A stretch of 64,000 nt of DNA from Clavelina lepadiformis. Lineage: Eukaryota > Chordata > Ascidiacea > Aplousobranchia > Clavelinidae. The stretch is taken from assembly GCF_947623445.1 (NCBI RefSeq), contig NC_135241.1:22384501-22448500 (forward strand). The letters run 5' to 3'. The position numbers and the translations under genes were made by a program. The first letter of the stretch is position 1, and every line of letters starts with the position of its first letter. Below are positions 1 to 24,021 of the stretch, one piece after another. The notes below the pieces were generated by a model. The model was given only the letters and a program-made list of their open reading frames with translations. It did no database searches and was not told the origin of the DNA.

Positions 1-329
1 AGTAATTCTCCATGCGGTACGGGACGAATTGCTGATGGAATATTTGTGTATTGAATACTTTGCTTCTTCTTTCTCGACAAACCTTTACAAACCGGGGGGT
101 GGGGGGTCGTGCAAAAGTAGCAATCGCTAATGTGGTCAGTAGGTTCTCTCAAAACCATTGGAACAGCAAAGGGCATACATTTTCTTTTTCCGTTTAGCCA
201 TTGCCAAAGATTTGCACCACAGGAGTTACAGCATATGTTAGGGGCCCAACTCTTGTCCTGATCACCAACTTTATATCCAAAATACAAGTTGAATACAAGG
301 TTTGTTTTCCTGACCACAGCCGTTATACT
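1..329 (-). other. Fragment of an uncharacterised multicopy animal gene family (N-terminal Cys-rich part), runs off the left edge
   Basis: A frame open to the window edge reads YKVGDQDKSWAP, then ICCNSCG, FAVPMV, DCYFC and IPSAIRPVPH. From memory, this order is typical of a many-copy family in aquatic invertebrates, in which it lies upstream of a second domain like that at 16,791-17,580. The paired Cys suggest metal binding. Function is unknown, and mobility is suspected only because of copy number. It probably lies in the last visible EML intron, on the same strand. The match is recalled, not searched. Confidence 0.5.
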
Positions 330-854
330 TCACTTTTGTGAAGAAAAAGTTATTTCACCACAAATCTAGTAGAAATTGTCTGCATTTTTTATGCATTTAC
401 GTGGCATCTGCAGAAAGAGCAGTTCAGACTACACACATGAAGCAAGCAAACAACCCAACTCAAACATACGTCAAAATAAAAAATAATATAAATAGAAACG
501 TCATCTACCTTCAAACAAATATATTAAGTGCCCAACTCTATCTGGCAGATGCAAACTACAACAGATAAACGCACACTTCTTTCCGCGTTAGCAAGTAAAG
601 CACATTTTGGCATGGTGCCATATCTCAAAAACTAGAGCTAATCAACAAATTTAAAGTTGATATTCGAGATCAGTGACCCCAAATTAGCCAAGATTGACCT
701 CATTCGTTTCAGAAGCAAATTGGCTGTTGACCAGTGTTATCGCGCCTATAGAAACGAATAACGACGTCACAACATACCTCATTATTAAATCATAAGTATG
801 TAACAAACGTAAAAGACAATTCCGAATATCCCTGGTAGTGGAGACAAGACTAAC

Positions 855-15110
<14,256 letters not shown>

Positions 15111-15535
15111 AATTTCTTTGTATCTCCTAAACAATAAAAGTATTTTCACAGAGATTAACACACCAACAGCGGTTTCAAAAACACACAGCGATGCCGAAGT
15201 TCTATTAATTACTATACTTCAGCTTCGCAGCGATAATAGCGCGTTTTCGACCAAGTACTTCCAACGGCCGTGGGCCTTGGTATTGTTTTGAAAGTCTTCT
15301 GTTGTTATCGATACGGGACTTATCATAACGATTCATTCCTCTTCGTTTTTGTCACCACTTAAACTGACTTTAGTAACAAATAAATTACAATTTGACAAAT
15401 ATAGAAATTTTAACAAAAAAAATTTCTACGTGTAATGATATTTAATAATCAGTTTGATTTGAATTGAAAATCAACAATGAAACAAAATATTGAATAAAAT
15501 TATGTGACTTCAATTATGATTATGTGGCTACTGAA
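15111..15535. promoter_or_regulatory. Upstream region of the EML gene, no defined element
   Basis: This 425-bp stretch precedes the EML start codon and should hold its 5' UTR and promoter. It is AT-rich, and I see no clear TATA box, CpG island or repeat. Confidence 0.3.
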
Positions 15536-16080
15536 TAGATTTACCATACGTCCCGTTTTAGCCGGGACAGTCCCCCTTTTTAACGTCTTGTCCCGGCGTC
15601 CCGATCGGTCGGCCAAACGTCCCGGTTTGGCATTCAGTCAGCCAGCATAGGCATACCGCATAGAAGCCATGCACGAACATTAGCATGTTCTTATTATTGT
15701 TTTTGCTGTGTAGCGTACCGGTACTTCTTGAAGAAGAATTCGAGATCTTGTTTGTTATTTATTTCATTGTATTCGATAAAAATGTTATTGTGACGTTATT
15801 GTTAGCGGATAATTGGTACGGTAATTTTCAGGTGAAATAGAGGCAGACATCTTTGTATCGTTAACGTCAATTCCTTCCTATTTTTCGAATTGAAACCGAT
15901 ATTTAGAGAACAAGCACTTGAACTTTCGATGGCAATATGGTCAATGAAGACAGCTAGGGTGGTTTTAAATGTAAGCCTACGTAATAATTCCGAAAAATGT
16001 CAAGTTAAAAAATCACAGCTAAGGGGTTTAGGTTGTTTGAAAGCGTCCCGTTTTGAAGCCACAAAATTATGGTAAGCCTA
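15536..16080. repeat. Interspersed repeat R1, copy a
   Basis: 545 bp, nearly identical to 44,123-44,667. It begins with a GC-rich stretch around cgtcccgttttagccggga and ends at ggtaagccta. A 61-codon frame (MKPIFREQ...) is conserved in both copies but is not recognised. Copy b runs on into pogo-like transposase sequence; copy a instead abuts R2. Confidence 0.8.
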
Positions 16081-16222
16081 GCTAGAGTCGAACACAATGT
16101 CCGATATCGGCCTTTCAAATCAATGCTTATCAATTCAGCTAAAAGTTGCAGATGATCAACAGCATGAATCGATGCAAATTTTTATTGTCGCAATCTCAAT
16201 AGTGGGTTTATTACATATATAA
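16081..16222. repeat. Interspersed repeat R2, copy a
   Basis: 142 bp, nearly identical to 43,675-43,816, where it is the downstream flank of the split tRNA-His gene. This copy was therefore probably copied from a tRNA-His unit. It starts gctagagtcgaacac and ends attacatatataa. Confidence 0.75.
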
Positions 16223-16790
16223 CAAAGTTAACACTGGGGAACAATTTTGGACAAAAAATTTGTTGACTTTGATTTTGCACTTGATTTAGGCTAATTCTGG
16301 TGTGCTGAATTCAAAAATGCCGCCAGTTTTCTTCTATCACGTCAAGTTTTTGCTCTACAATCTACAGCATACATCCAAAATATGCAAATTTTCAGGACTT
16401 TAGCTGTATTGTTTTTCCATTTGTAATAGGAATGCACAGGCTAATCATATTGTAAGTTATATACAAGAAGAATCAACTGAATTATTAAGCAAAAAAGGCA
16501 CAGGCATCGATTTAGGTCGATGCTTTTCCCCCATTTTTGGTTGGAGGATGCAATCATCCAACGAAACTAGATAAGAATGGTAAAATTGAAGTTAGTTGCT
16601 TTTCACTTTCAACCATGTATGTACTCGTACTTTCCAGGAAAACAGACAAGCAATAAAATAATATCTGTTCCTATCCTTGCAGAGTGATGAGTGGTGGTTC
16701 TAGGTTCATAACATTTCACACTATTGTGCAATTTTGCATCAGTAACTGTCAAATGCCTTTAAAAAAATGACGACTCGGTTACACCACACG
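16223..16790. other. Intergenic, nothing recognised
   Basis: 568 bp of AT-rich sequence with no convincing gene, tRNA or repeat end. Confidence 0.4.
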
Positions 16791-17580
16791 TTTAAAAAGC
16801 TTGTCAACTGCGCTCAAAACACGTGTTACCTCGCTTTGAAGTTGTAGTTTCATAAAAGCGTGGAATGTTTTTTGGAAAAGGAGCGAAGGTATCGTACTTT
16901 CGTTCGAGAGAAAGTGCGTTTTTACAATACTTTCGAAGTGACAGTAACTTTGTGTATTGCCATAATATACAGGGTTTACTGGAGGAGTTGGGAATTCCGA
17001 TCTACAACTCAATTGAATGGCGAATGTTCATTGACAGCTCAAAGAGGATCTTAAAGTGCGTCCTTCTCTATAATAGCAATTTATACGGTGCAGTACCAAT
17101 TGCACATTCAGTTAGTCTTCGTGAAGAATACGGAAACATAAAAAGAGTCATTGAATTGTTGCAATATCACAAGCACAATTGGATCATATGTGTTGACCTT
17201 AAAATGTTATGTTTTCTTCTTGGTCAGCAACACGGATACACAAAGTACCCCTGCTATTTGTGTATGTGGGACAGCAGAGCTCGAGATTAGCACTGGGTGG
17301 AGAGGAACTGGCCTCCGAGATCTGACCTTAAACCTGGTGATCCCAATATTCTACATGAAACACTTGTTGACAGAGAGAAAATTATTTTCCCACATCTGCA
17401 TATAAAGCTCGGCCTAATGAGGCAATTCTTTAAAGCATTGACAACTGAAAGCAACAGTTTTAATTACCTTGTTTGGGCTTTTCTTGGCCTGTCAATACAA
17501 AAAATTAAAGCTGGTGTATTTGATGGTCCACAAATTCGACAACTCAACAAAGATGAACGTTTCAGTGGTTCAATGTCATA
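16791..17580 (+). pseudogene. Broken member of the uncharacterised multicopy family (second domain)
   Basis: The readable protein contains FVYCHNIQGLLEELGIP, EWRMFIDSSKR, NWIICVDLKMLCFLLGQQ, GYTKYPCYLCMWDSR, LHIKLGLMRQFFKAL and KAGVFDGPQIRQL. From memory these are the hallmark blocks of the family whose N-terminal part is at the left edge of the window. Full-length relatives continue for about 150 more residues. Here the family sequence ends at the TAGCTAGT satellite. A few in-frame breaks suggest a decayed copy. Function is unknown; the Cys pair in YPCYLC may be structural. Confidence 0.65.
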
Positions 17581-17596
17581 ATTGGAAGAAAATGCG

Positions 17597-18054
17597 TAGC
17601 TAGTTAGCTAGTTAGCTAGTTAGCTAGTTAGCTAGTTAGCTAGTTAGCTAGTTAGCTAGTTAGCTAGTTAGCTAGTTAGCTAGTTAGCTAGTTAGCTAGT
17701 TAGCTAGTTAGCTAGTTAGCTAGTTAGCTAGTTAGCTAGTTAGCTAGTTAGCTAGTTAGCTAGTTAGCTAGTTAGCTAGTTAGCTAGTTAGCTAGTTAGC
17801 TAGTTAGCTAGTTAGCTAGTTAGCTAGTTAGCTAGTTAGCTAGTTAGCTAGTTAGCTAGTTAGCTAGTTAGCTAGTTAGCTAGTTAGCTAGTTAGCTAGT
17901 TAGCTAGTTAGCTAGTTAGCTAGTTAGCTAGTTAGCTAGTTAGCTAGTTAGCTAGTTAGCTAGTTAGCTAGTTAGCTAGTTAGCTAGTTAGCTAGTTAGC
18001 TAGTTAGCTAGTTAGCTAGTTAGCTAGTTAGCTAGTTAGCTAGTTAGCTAGTTA
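17597..18054. repeat. TAGCTAGT octamer satellite, array 1
   Basis: About 57 perfect copies of the 8-bp unit TAGCTAGT. The first array cuts off the pseudogene on its left and leads into segmental copy 1 on its right. TAGCTA is self-complementary, so both strands look alike. Confidence 0.98.
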
Positions 18055-18139
18055 ATCTTACTGAATCTTACCCAACACAATCTTACTGAACTGAACAAAG
18101 CCGACGCAGATTTCTAAGCTTCTACACTGCTCACATATG

Positions 18140-18500
18140 CTATAGTTCTGGTTCAAATCTTGTCATGTCCAGTTCACAGCAAGAAATGTTCAGATTTGCA
18201 GATTCCAGATAAGCTTTGGGGGAACAAATTCTCCTGAAACACCAGATGCCAGATATCTCGAGCTCAAATTTTGAACAGAATCCAGAGAAACTGAACATAT
18301 TTATACTGAAGGTCACTGAATGGACAGAACAAAATAAATCAATAAACTCCAACAAGAAAAATCCAAAAAAATCACCAATTCAGAGACTACTGATACTGTA
18401 CAAAATACTGTACAAACGCCAAAGCGTAGAAATGCAACAACGAACAAGGCGCTAAAGCGCGCGCAGAGAGCAGCAGCAACAAAGCAGGGACAAAGGCTGA
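18140..18500. repeat. Diverged internal repeat within the block, first member (copy 1)
   Basis: Aligns loosely with 20,230-20,600. Shared pieces are a stretch around tcttgt..tcagtt..acag and the motif aagcgcgcgcagagag. The two members are ~2.1 kb apart and clearly older than the 8.7-kb duplication. Function is not recognised. Confidence 0.45.
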
Positions 18501-20164
18501 CAATAAGAATATCGAAGTGAACAACAAAGGTCAAACAAATACCAAACTCAGCAACAAGCGCGAACTGTGTTTCAGCATCAAACAAAATACAACTTGCAGC
18601 CCTGACCAAATCTTTATCGTTATTAAACAAGTCAGACAAACTGGCCCACAAATATGAGCCTTAAGGCATGCAATGAAGTTTCAATTCAACATAGACAAGC
18701 TGTTGTGCTTCAGTCAGAAGATCAAAAATATCTTACACTTGGCCTTTTTACTTACGACACCAAACTGAACTCTGCATTCACCTGGGATCTTCTAAACTTT
18801 TCTACCTCAGCTATATCTGATATATCCCGGAGGTACCTCAAATAAAATTACCATCGCATTTGCATTGACGCCCTTTACCGACGACAAAAATAATACAAAA
18901 AGAGTGAAGGAAGGAAGTAGAAAAATGCACAAAAATACAAATTGTCATTGTCTTTCATTGCAGTAGATTCAATGAATTCTTAAAGAAGTTATATTAGTCT
19001 GATAACATAATGTCCCTTTGGTATAAACCAATTCATCTGCATGCCAACATGGCGGCATATTACTGCTCTATACAAGGTTTAACATTTCTACACCAGGGGC
19101 GCAATGTGCGATGGTAGTGCCGCCTAAACCGAAAACCTACGACTCACGATCACAACTTGTGGTCGGAAGCTTTCTCTCTCTTCCGTGTTTATCTCATCGT
19201 TACTTCTCATCGTCCCTCGTTGGTTACCAGCACGCTGTTAACAGTCCAAATATCTGCCACTTAGCCTACTACTGCTTTCAATTATGGTCTATTTTTTGTT
19301 TTGAATTTTAGTTGCTTCGAGTCCCATGAGATCCTGAAAAACGAGTGTTAGGTCAATTATAATGTACGCTACTTACACCATTAATCAATTAATATTATTA
19401 TACTATTAATATCAACTGGCCTTAATCAATGACAGGAAACCAGCAAGGTCTTATGCTAGCGTGGAACGAAAACAAGTTCCTAACATTTGGCTTACCGGTA
19501 ACGAGCTGGAAACACGTCTGGAAAGCTGGAAGCGGAAGCTGGAGCGATGGATTTGGATTGCATTCTCTTAAATTAAATATGTTGGATTGCCTGTTGACAT
19601 TGTATGCTAATAAATACAAGAGGTGCAATGAAAACCTGCCCAATTTCGTGACTTCTGATATCTGTGATGATGTCTGACGAATCATCTACAAGGTTGGGCT
19701 TTTACCGTAGTTTTCTTGGCATGGCCGTCCTGAATATTTAAAGCAGGTTGTCTTTTAAGGTTTGGAAATTAATAGATTTCCAAAATTGTTGAATACGAAG
19801 CGGAAGAATTTCTTATTTTAAACAGTTAAATTATGATAAAAGATTAAGAAAAATGGATGCCAATAAAATAGATTTCAAATTACCAGGAGAGCAGCAGCTG
19901 AATGGGATAGATGACAAGGAAAGGTGGAACCGTAACTGACGTCACCCGATGAAATAAACCTCGAAATGTAGAAACGTAATTAAAAATACCTTGTCGCTAC
20001 TGCCATCACACAGTAAAACATCATGCTGGTTTCACCTTAATAAACATCTTAACATTTTTTTTCTGTCGACTGAATCTCGTAACAAACCCTGCAACTTCAA
20101 CTCTGCCTCATTTTCATCACGTTATTTTCCTCATCAGGAACTTTAATTTAATCTAAAAATTTAA

Positions 20165-20600
20165 TTTTAGCCAATATTGCTTAACTGAAAATCAAGGCAA
20201 GTTGCTGTTCCCACATTGTCTGCCTGTTAAAGCTGCCCTGTGCAGATCTTGTAATAATCAGTTTACAGTACGAGAAGTTTGAGATTGGCAGATATCGAAT
20301 CAGCTTTACGCAGAAAAAATCTCTTTTAAAACAGATTGTCTGATGCAGGGTTTGTTGTGCGCAAATTCTCCAACCAGAATCCAGATAACGGAATGTAACA
20401 AATTCAGACAAAACATCACTGATTTCCATTAAGAAGTTAACTGTATGGCCAGAACAATACTCAAAGTACAAAAATAATAAACACCAAAATAAAACCAATA
20501 TTTTACCGACCCCAACAAAGCAATAAACGCCAAAGTGCAGCAAAGCAACAGCGACAAAGAATCAACGCGAAAGCGCGCGCAGAGAGCTCAACAGCAATAA
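20165..20600. repeat. Diverged internal repeat within the block, second member (copy 1)
   Basis: Starts after a pyrimidine-rich ttttag that resembles a 3' splice site. The plus strand then reads ~36 open codons with FPHC and LCRSC, spacing reminiscent of a small zinc-binding module, before a stop. It may be an exon relic or chance. The identical sequence is at 28,849-29,284. Confidence 0.35.
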
Positions 20601-21714
20601 ATCGAAACTTAAACCACGAAAGCCAAAACATTCAAGACACGAAAATGTACAAAAGCCACCAACAACGACTATGCAACAAATACTACAACTAATACAAAAC
20701 CCAACTCCAAAGAGCAAAGAACCGACTCGCGAGCCAAATCGCGAAACAAAAAACATTACCCGCATACCTGACAGAACATCCATCAATCAGATAGTCACGT
20801 CTGATCATTCTGTTTTCTGCAGAGAGCTTTTAAACCGAGTGTTACTCGATTATCTACCTTATAGTTAAGCCACATGGCTTCAGTAAATCATCATCAGTAA
20901 ATCAGTAAACATACAATCAGTGCAAAAATATTCAACAAATTTATCACCACACCTACGCAGAGAAATCTGAAAGCAAAAAGATAATATTAGTAACTAGTTT
21001 TAACTAATATTTGTAAAGATTACATCAAATTAACCATAACGTTAATCAAACATGAATGATACCAGAACGGTTTAACACTGCAAGCAATTTACGATTGCGT
21101 TATTTACAAATTTAATTATTTAATTTGGCTGCTTTAGTACACCGTTAAATATTTTGATGAAGCTTGCAAATATACGCGGGGTATCCGAGTATTAAGTTCA
21201 ACGTAAAGCACTAATATTCTTTCGCTTATTAACTAATGTATTTCCCAACATAACCTCAACTCGATCGTATTTAAGTTCATTGCATAAATATATACCTGGT
21301 TAATACATTACTAAACTAAACCGAAACTTAAGCCTGGTTTATAGATTGTAAGTTACCTACATTATTCTTCACTTACTCTTAACCACCAAGTACCAACCAA
21401 CCACTTTAACTACACAAGTCATATGAATGAATTAAGGCAGAACACTGGCAATTAAGGTTCGAGAATCGCGCGCAAATTCCAGAGCTGATTTCAGATACCC
21501 ACAAAACTTGCTCCAAGGTGAATTCCAAGGGAAAACGTGTAAGTGCCAGCGTCTTGCTCGAAATTGTAATTATTGGCTAATTCATTGTTTAACAATGCCA
21601 CGTCCTGATACAAGAAATGCATTATTCTTCAAGCATGCCCTAATAGGACTTTGAATTTGTTATTTGTTTATAGTTGTACGGTGTTGTATGATACAAATTG
21701 CCATTGCCGGTAAC

Positions 21715-21733
21715 TCCATTGCGCCACAGAGAC
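21715..21733 (-). pseudogene. tRNA-Arg 5' end remnant
   Basis: Only the first ~19 bases of the tRNA-Arg(TCT) gene remain, followed by the same downstream sequence as the intact copies. It marks the truncated first unit of the ~0.66 kb Leu-Arg tandem. The same remnant is at 30,399-30,417. Confidence 0.65.
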
Positions 21734-21922
21734 AAACTCATAATACCCTTTAACATTTTCACGCTTTAAAAAACAATCAAGCCTAGAAAGTCGGAAAAAA
21801 TTACTGGATCGAACCGTTTTTGAACAAAGACATAAGTTTCTCAATGTTCGATTTTACTATCCGCTTCAATGCAATCCGACACAAAGTTAGCATATATGTG
21901 AGGTAAAACTTTCCAAAGCTAC

Positions 21923-22040
21923 TGTCAGAAGTGGGATTCGAACCCACGCCTCCATTCGGAGACCAGAACACCCTAGAGCCGTACAAAGCGACTAAGCCTC
22001 TGCTTGAGTCTGGCGCCTTAGACCACTCGGCCATCCTGAC
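21923..22040 (-). tRNA. tRNA-Leu(CAA) with intron
   Basis: 118 nt: an 84-nt mature tRNA plus a 34-nt intron one base 3' of the CAA anticodon (after CTCAAG), as in animal tRNA-Leu(CAA). The acceptor stem GTCAGGA pairs with TTCTGAC, the A box is TGGCCGAGTGG and the B box is GGTTCGAATCC. It looks functional. Confidence 0.95.
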
Positions 22041-22322
22041 CTCGATGTTTTGTAGGCATCTCCGTTCTCATAATACTTACCACAAAACCAGGAAAAGGCT
22101 TAATTTAGCACTAATATCACGGTTGTTTTTCCTCGTGGCTGTATAAAATTCACAGATGCATGCAACGATGTTTAATCGAGGATAAATACAACGAACCAGG
22201 CCAAGTTGTTTCATTCTAGTTTTACTTTATGGAAGACGTAGACGATGATGTTAACGGTATGCTCAATTTAGGATGAAACTATTTACAGTTAAGTGATAAG
22301 ATTTTAAAAATATTAAGCCAAT

Positions 22323-22396
22323 CATCCCTGCCGGGACTCGAACCCGGAACCTCTAGATTAGAAGTCCAGCGCGCTAATCCATTGCGCCACAGAGAC
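22323..22396 (-). tRNA. tRNA-Arg(TCT)
   Basis: 74 nt, no intron. The anticodon loop is CTTCTAA and the T arm is CCGGG TTCGAGT CCCGG. The acceptor GTCTCTG pairs with CAGGGAT using two G-U wobbles. Confidence 0.93.
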
Positions 22397-22585
22397 AAAC
22401 TCATAATAACCTTTAACATTTTCACGTTTTGAAAGACGATCCAGCCTAGAAAGTCGGAAACAATTACTTGATGGAACCGTTTTTGAACTAAGACATAAGC
22501 TTCTCAATGTTCGATTTTACTATCCGCTTCAATGCAATCCGACACAAAGTTAGCATATATGTGAAGTAAAACTTTCCAAAGCTAC

Positions 22586-22703
22586 TATCAGAAGTGGGAT
22601 TCGAACCCACGCCTCCATTCGGAGACCAGAACACCCTAGAGCCGTACAAAGCGACTAAGCCTCTGCTTGAGTCTGGCGCCTTAGACCACTCGGCCATCCT
22701 GAC
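22586..22703 (-). tRNA. tRNA-Leu(CAA) with intron, second copy
   Basis: Same 118-nt gene as 21,923-22,040 except that the last acceptor base gives a G1-U72 wobble. It lies 663 bp from the first, in the tandem Leu-Arg unit. Confidence 0.92.
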
Positions 22704-22971
22704 CTCGATGTTTTGTAGGCATCTCCGTTCTTATAATACTTACCACAAAACCAGGAAAAGGCTTAATTTAGCACTAATATCACGGTTGTTTTTCCTCGTG
22801 GCTGTATAAAATTCACAGATGCATGCAACGATGTTTAATCGAGGATAAATACAACGAACCAGGCCAAGTTGTTTCATTCTAGTTTTACTTTATGGAAGAC
22901 GTAGACGATGATGTTAACGGTATGCTCAATTTAGGATGAAACTATTTACAGTTAAGTGATAAGATTTTAAT

Positions 22972-23045
22972 CATCCCTGCCGGGACTCGAACCCGGAACC
23001 TCTAGATTAGAAGTCCAGCGCGCTAATCCATTGCGCCACAGAGAC
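22972..23045 (-). tRNA. tRNA-Arg(TCT), second copy
   Basis: Identical in sequence to 22,323-22,396. The spacer to the preceding Leu gene is slightly shorter than in the first unit. Confidence 0.93.
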
Positions 23046-23187
23046 AAACTCATATCAACCTTTAATATTTTCACGCTTTAAAAAACAATCCAGCGTAGAA
23101 AGTCGGAAAAAATTAATGAATCGAACCGTTTTTAAACAAAGACATAAGTTTCTCAATGTTCGATTTTACTATCCGCTTCAACGCAAT

Positions 23188-23943
23188 CTTCTTCTTCTTC
23201 GTTTGAGCGTTTCTTCCTTCCAGACTAGATTTCCGGGCATGAGGTCATCAGCCATGTGATTGTATCCTCGTCTAGTCTTTTCAGACCACGCACACCATGT
23301 GGGGGCCGATGGATAGGGCAGGCATTGATCACATGGTATGCTGTCTGCTCTGTGGCACCCCACTCGCATCCTGGTGAGGGAGCCAGTCCCCATTTGTGCA
23401 TGTCTGAACGAAAGCGTCCGACGCCGGTGCGCAAGCGATTGAGCCTGACCCAAGCAGTTCTTGCGAGGGACATTCCCGGTGGGTTTGGGTCGGCGTCAGT
23501 TATGAAGTCAGAGAGTCTGAAGGAATTGTTTTGCCACTCTGTGCTCCACATGTGGTTCGTCCAGTGCGCCGCACTTAGTCCAAGGTCTTCTGCGCTACTG
23601 AGTAGCTGTTGTGCGGCCGGCACAAAGGTGTGTCTTGATTTCAGTCGCTGCTTTCCAGGTGGTGGTCGCTGGAGTGGGGTATGGAGACGGTGTTTAGGGT
23701 CCAAAGCGCGGCGGGCGAGAAAAATCATGGCTCCTTTGCGTTGTAGCTCAGCAGGTTGGATGCCTGCAAGGATTGCTAGGTAGTCCGTTGGAGTGGGACG
23801 CAGGCAACCAGTCACAATACGCAGCGCGTCGTTCTCTTCGCGCTCTCCATCGACTGCCAGTCTCCGGCAGAATGCAGGAGTGCCAGGTCGTCTGCATAGG
23901 CATACTTCCTAAAGGTGGTGCTGGGCAGATCGTAGGTGTAAGT
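23188..23943 (-). mobile_element. 5'-truncated LINE (non-LTR retrotransposon) fragment
   Basis: Flanked by an exact 8-bp target-site duplication, aacgcaat (23,180-23,187 and 23,944-23,951), inside a tRNA-Leu/Arg unit. Reading on the minus strand, it opens with the reverse transcriptase motif YAYADDLALL, then shifts frame at an internal deletion into the C-terminal tail (WVRLNRLRTGVGRFRSDMHK, then C-x-W-G and a His-Cys pair resembling a degenerate zinc site). It ends in a (GAA)n tail, typical of LINE 3' ends. The clade was not assigned; the tail resembles Jockey-group elements. Confidence 0.8.
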
Positions 23944-23965
23944 AACGCAATAAGACACAAAGTTA

Positions 23966-24018
23966 GTATGGGATTTGAATCCACGCCTCCATTTGAGACC
24001 AGAACACCCTACAGCCGC
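23966..24018 (-). pseudogene. tRNA-Leu 3' half remnant
   Basis: Retains the T arm and variable-arm region of tRNA-Leu(CAA) with several substitutions (gggatttgaatccacgcctc), then is cut by the octamer satellite. The equivalent in the second block is 32,503-32,552. Confidence 0.7.
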
Positions 24019-24021
24019 ACA

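Larger units (their letters stand above)
18055..24021. repeat. 8.7-kb-period segmental duplication, block copy 1
   Basis: About 5.97 kb, repeated at 26,754-32,553 with a constant offset of 8,684 bp over most of its length and only scattered substitutions. Copy 1 has a 14-bp extra piece near its start (18,070s) and keeps ~150 bp near its end (about 23,815-23,967) that copy 2 lacks. Contents: unrecognised AT-rich DNA, two tRNA-Leu and two tRNA-Arg genes, a LINE fragment and tRNA remnants. The short frames in the first 3.6 kb resemble no family I know. Confidence 0.95.

Noticed and set aside
1-854. Search for the last EML exons in the left edge
   Set aside because: No frame matching the expected FSPD..YLAVGS continuation was found, so the exons are taken to lie outside the window.
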